From positions 1,982,251-2,046,250 of the forward strand of contig VZRN01006386.1 in the NCBI GenBank assembly GCA_013397935.1: 64,000 nt of DNA, given 5' to 3'. The DNA is from Dasyornis broadbenti. Lineage: Eukaryota; Chordata; Aves; Passeriformes; Dasyornithidae. Shown piece by piece: positions 63,891-64,000 of this stretch; the stretch's first letter is position 1; every line of letters begins with the position of its first letter. Both the position numbers and the translations under genes were made by a program. Below the pieces are notes generated by a model that searched no databases, was not told where the DNA came from, and saw only the letters and a list, made by a program, of their open reading frames with translations.

Positions 63891-64000
63891 TGGGGGAAGG
63901 AGGGAAGCAGAAATAAAGGCTGAGATGCTGAAAGAGGCACTTGCTTGGCAATGACAAATTGACCTCTAGGCATCGATCTGAAATGGTGCAGTTGTGAAGG

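Larger units (their letters stand above)
42251..64000. other. Probable upstream SPRED2 intron or 5' intergenic region
   Basis: No established gene is recognised in these 21.7 kb. It holds two CR1 fragments, several simple repeats, the exon-like segments at 52.0 and 58.5 kb, the 199-codon ORF, and a CpG-rich patch at 63400-63890. In mammals a much longer first intron separates the canonical SPRED2 exon 1 from the rest, so most of this interval is probably that intron. Confidence 0.55.

Overview
The window looks like avian nuclear DNA. Three fragments of the CR1 LINE family that dominates bird genomes are present, coding DNA is split into small exons by large introns, and the one clear gene is a vertebrate SPRED2 orthologue on the minus strand. 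No tRNA, rRNA, CRISPR array or bacterial-type gene is visible.

Layout, in plus-strand coordinates with the gene read from high to low: 1-6770 is non-coding sequence downstream of the gene, with one inverted CR1 fragment. About 6770-9610 is the SPRED2 3' UTR. Six coding exons lie at 41705-41721, 33636-33813, 32136-32304, 29343-29407, 10665-10814 and 9611-10261. Their phases join without conflict into 410 codons (409 residues plus TGA). The order is EVH1 domain (exons 2-3), a Ser-rich linker (exons 4-5), then the c-Kit-binding region and Cys-rich Sprouty domain (exon 6). The first coding exon supplies a short N-terminus, MASPSS, and lies beside a CpG-rich promoter-like segment. It therefore looks like an internal alternative first exon. 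The canonical SPRED2 first exon (start MTEETHP in mammals) was not found and probably lies beyond 64000, which would make 42100-64000 part of a long upstream intron.

The product is expected to be a membrane-associated inhibitor of Ras-Raf-ERK signalling that recruits neurofibromin through EVH1. Possible control elements are an AP-1 consensus site in the internal promoter, an upstream ORF overlapping the MASPSS start, and a 3' UTR site resembling a miR-142-3p target held in the loop of a 12-bp inverted repeat.

The least explained material is a set of exon-like segments in the upstream half: 41063-41166, 52026-52256 and 58498-58621, all minus strand. Each has splice signals and an open frame whose entry phase fits the SPRED2 exon 1/exon 2 junction. 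A 199-codon unidentified ORF lies at 45126-45725. These are candidates only and need transcript evidence.
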